A stretch of 8,745 nt of DNA from Caulobacter sp. B11 (lineage in GTDB: Bacteria > Pseudomonadota > Alphaproteobacteria > Caulobacterales > Caulobacteraceae): assembly GCF_002737765.1 (NCBI RefSeq), contig NZ_PEGG01000107.1, positions 1 through 8,745 on the forward strand, written 5' to 3'. Made by a program: the position numbers and the translations under genes. This document shows positions 8,202 to 8,745 of the stretch, piece after piece (position 1 is the stretch's first letter; each line of letters begins with the position of its first letter). The notes beneath the pieces are model-generated. The model did no database searches. It saw only the letters and a program-made list of their open reading frames with translations, and was not told the DNA's origin.

Positions 8202-8745
8202 ATGACGTTCGCCTCTGATTTCTCCCTCGTCCTGCCTGAAGCGATCCTGGCCGGCTCGGCCCTGGTCCTGCTGGTCTGGGGCGCTTTCCAGGGCAAGACC
8301 ACGCCGGCCTTCACCGGCGCCGCGATCCTGGCCCTGCTCGTCGCGGCCGTGGTGCGCCTTCAACGGCGTCTATGTCTCCGACGCCGCCGCCAGCTACGCC
8401 AAGGCGGCGATCTACGGCTTCAGCGCCATCGCCGTCCTGCTCGGCGACCGCTGGCTGGCCGCCCGCGGCGATCAGAAGTTCGAATATGCGGTGCTGGTTA
8501 TCCTGTCGGCCATCGGCATGGGCGTCACCGCCTCCGCCGGCGACCTGATCAGCCTCTATGTCGGTGTCGAGCTGCAATCGTTGGCGCTGTACGTCCTGGC
8601 GGCGTTCCGCCGCGACGACGCCAAGGCCTCGGAAGCCGGCCTGAAATATTTCGTTCTGGGCGCCCTGTCGTCGGGCCTTCTGCTCTACGGCGCGTCGCTG
8701 ATCTATGGCTTCGCCGGATCCACCCACTTCTCCGACATCGCCGCC
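8202..8745 (+). pseudogene. nuoN: NADH-quinone oxidoreductase subunit N (nuoN), frame-disrupted and 3' partial
   Basis: NuoN (ND2 homologue) is the antiporter-like subunit closest to NuoK. The ATG at 8202 has GAGGGA (8192-8197) four bases upstream. Codons 1-51 (8202-8354) read as a normal start: a first membrane helix (LVLPEAILAGSALVLLVWGAF) and most of a second (TGAAILALLVAAVV). The frame then turns into Arg-rich nonsense, yet stays open to the window edge. NuoN-like sequence resumes one base later, at 8356 in the +1 frame (AFNGVYVSDAAASYAK), and runs 130 codons to 8745. It includes the conserved Glu at 8569-8571 (GVELQSL, E. coli Glu133), Glu at 8632-8634 and Lys at 8644-8646 (SEAGLKYF, E. 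coli Glu154 and Lys158). The loop at the joint looks about 8-10 residues short, so a deletion that is not a multiple of three is likely. If real, nuoN is inactive; an assembly or base-calling error is equally plausible. The gene continues beyond the window. Confidence 0.85.

Noticed and set aside
8340..8360. Programmed ribosomal frameshifting in nuoN
   Set aside because: There is no slippery heptamer at the joint, coding content seems missing as well as shifted, and nuoN is not known to be expressed this way.

Overview
The window is a stretch of a nuo operon encoding respiratory complex I (proton-pumping NADH:quinone oxidoreductase). All genes are on the + strand and tightly packed. The DNA is G+C-rich with mostly G or C in third codon positions. 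The proteins look like those of an alphaproteobacterium, most likely Caulobacter or a close relative in the Caulobacterales. That assignment rests on my memory of family sequences (for example NuoI and the NuoH motif starting D-R-K-I-W) and on a mitochondrial-type NuoG without the extra N7 cluster ligands. It is an inference, not a search result.

Layout: nuoG, 5' end missing (1-1851); nuoH (1856-2926); a small predicted lipoprotein gene (2926-3177); nuoI (3174-3665); an 80-base gap with a terminator-like hairpin (3666-3745); nuoJ (3746-4363); nuoK (4360-4665); nuoL (4668-6695); nuoM (6709-8193); and the start of nuoN (8202 to the window edge). Most junctions overlap by 1-4 bases or are separated by only a few bases, which suggests one transcript with translational coupling. 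The nuoI-nuoJ gap is the only real break.

How the genes work together: NuoG and NuoI carry iron-sulfur clusters of the peripheral arm, which pass electrons from NADH towards quinone. NuoH forms the quinone site and the heel of the membrane arm. NuoJ, K, L, M and N make up the rest of the membrane arm, with the antiporter-like subunits L, M and N thought to move protons. The residues known to matter in E. coli NuoK, L and M are present here.

Four things stand out. (1) nuoN is out of frame: its first 51 codons and the following 130 recognisable codons lie in different frames, and roughly 8-10 residues appear to be missing at the joint. This is either a real lesion or a sequence error. (2) A small lipoprotein gene is embedded between nuoH and nuoI and overlaps both; it is not a standard complex I subunit. 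(3) A hairpin followed by five T residues lies between nuoI and nuoJ and could attenuate the downstream half of the operon. (4) NuoL carries a histidine-rich loop. I found no RNA genes, mobile elements, CRISPR arrays or phage genes.
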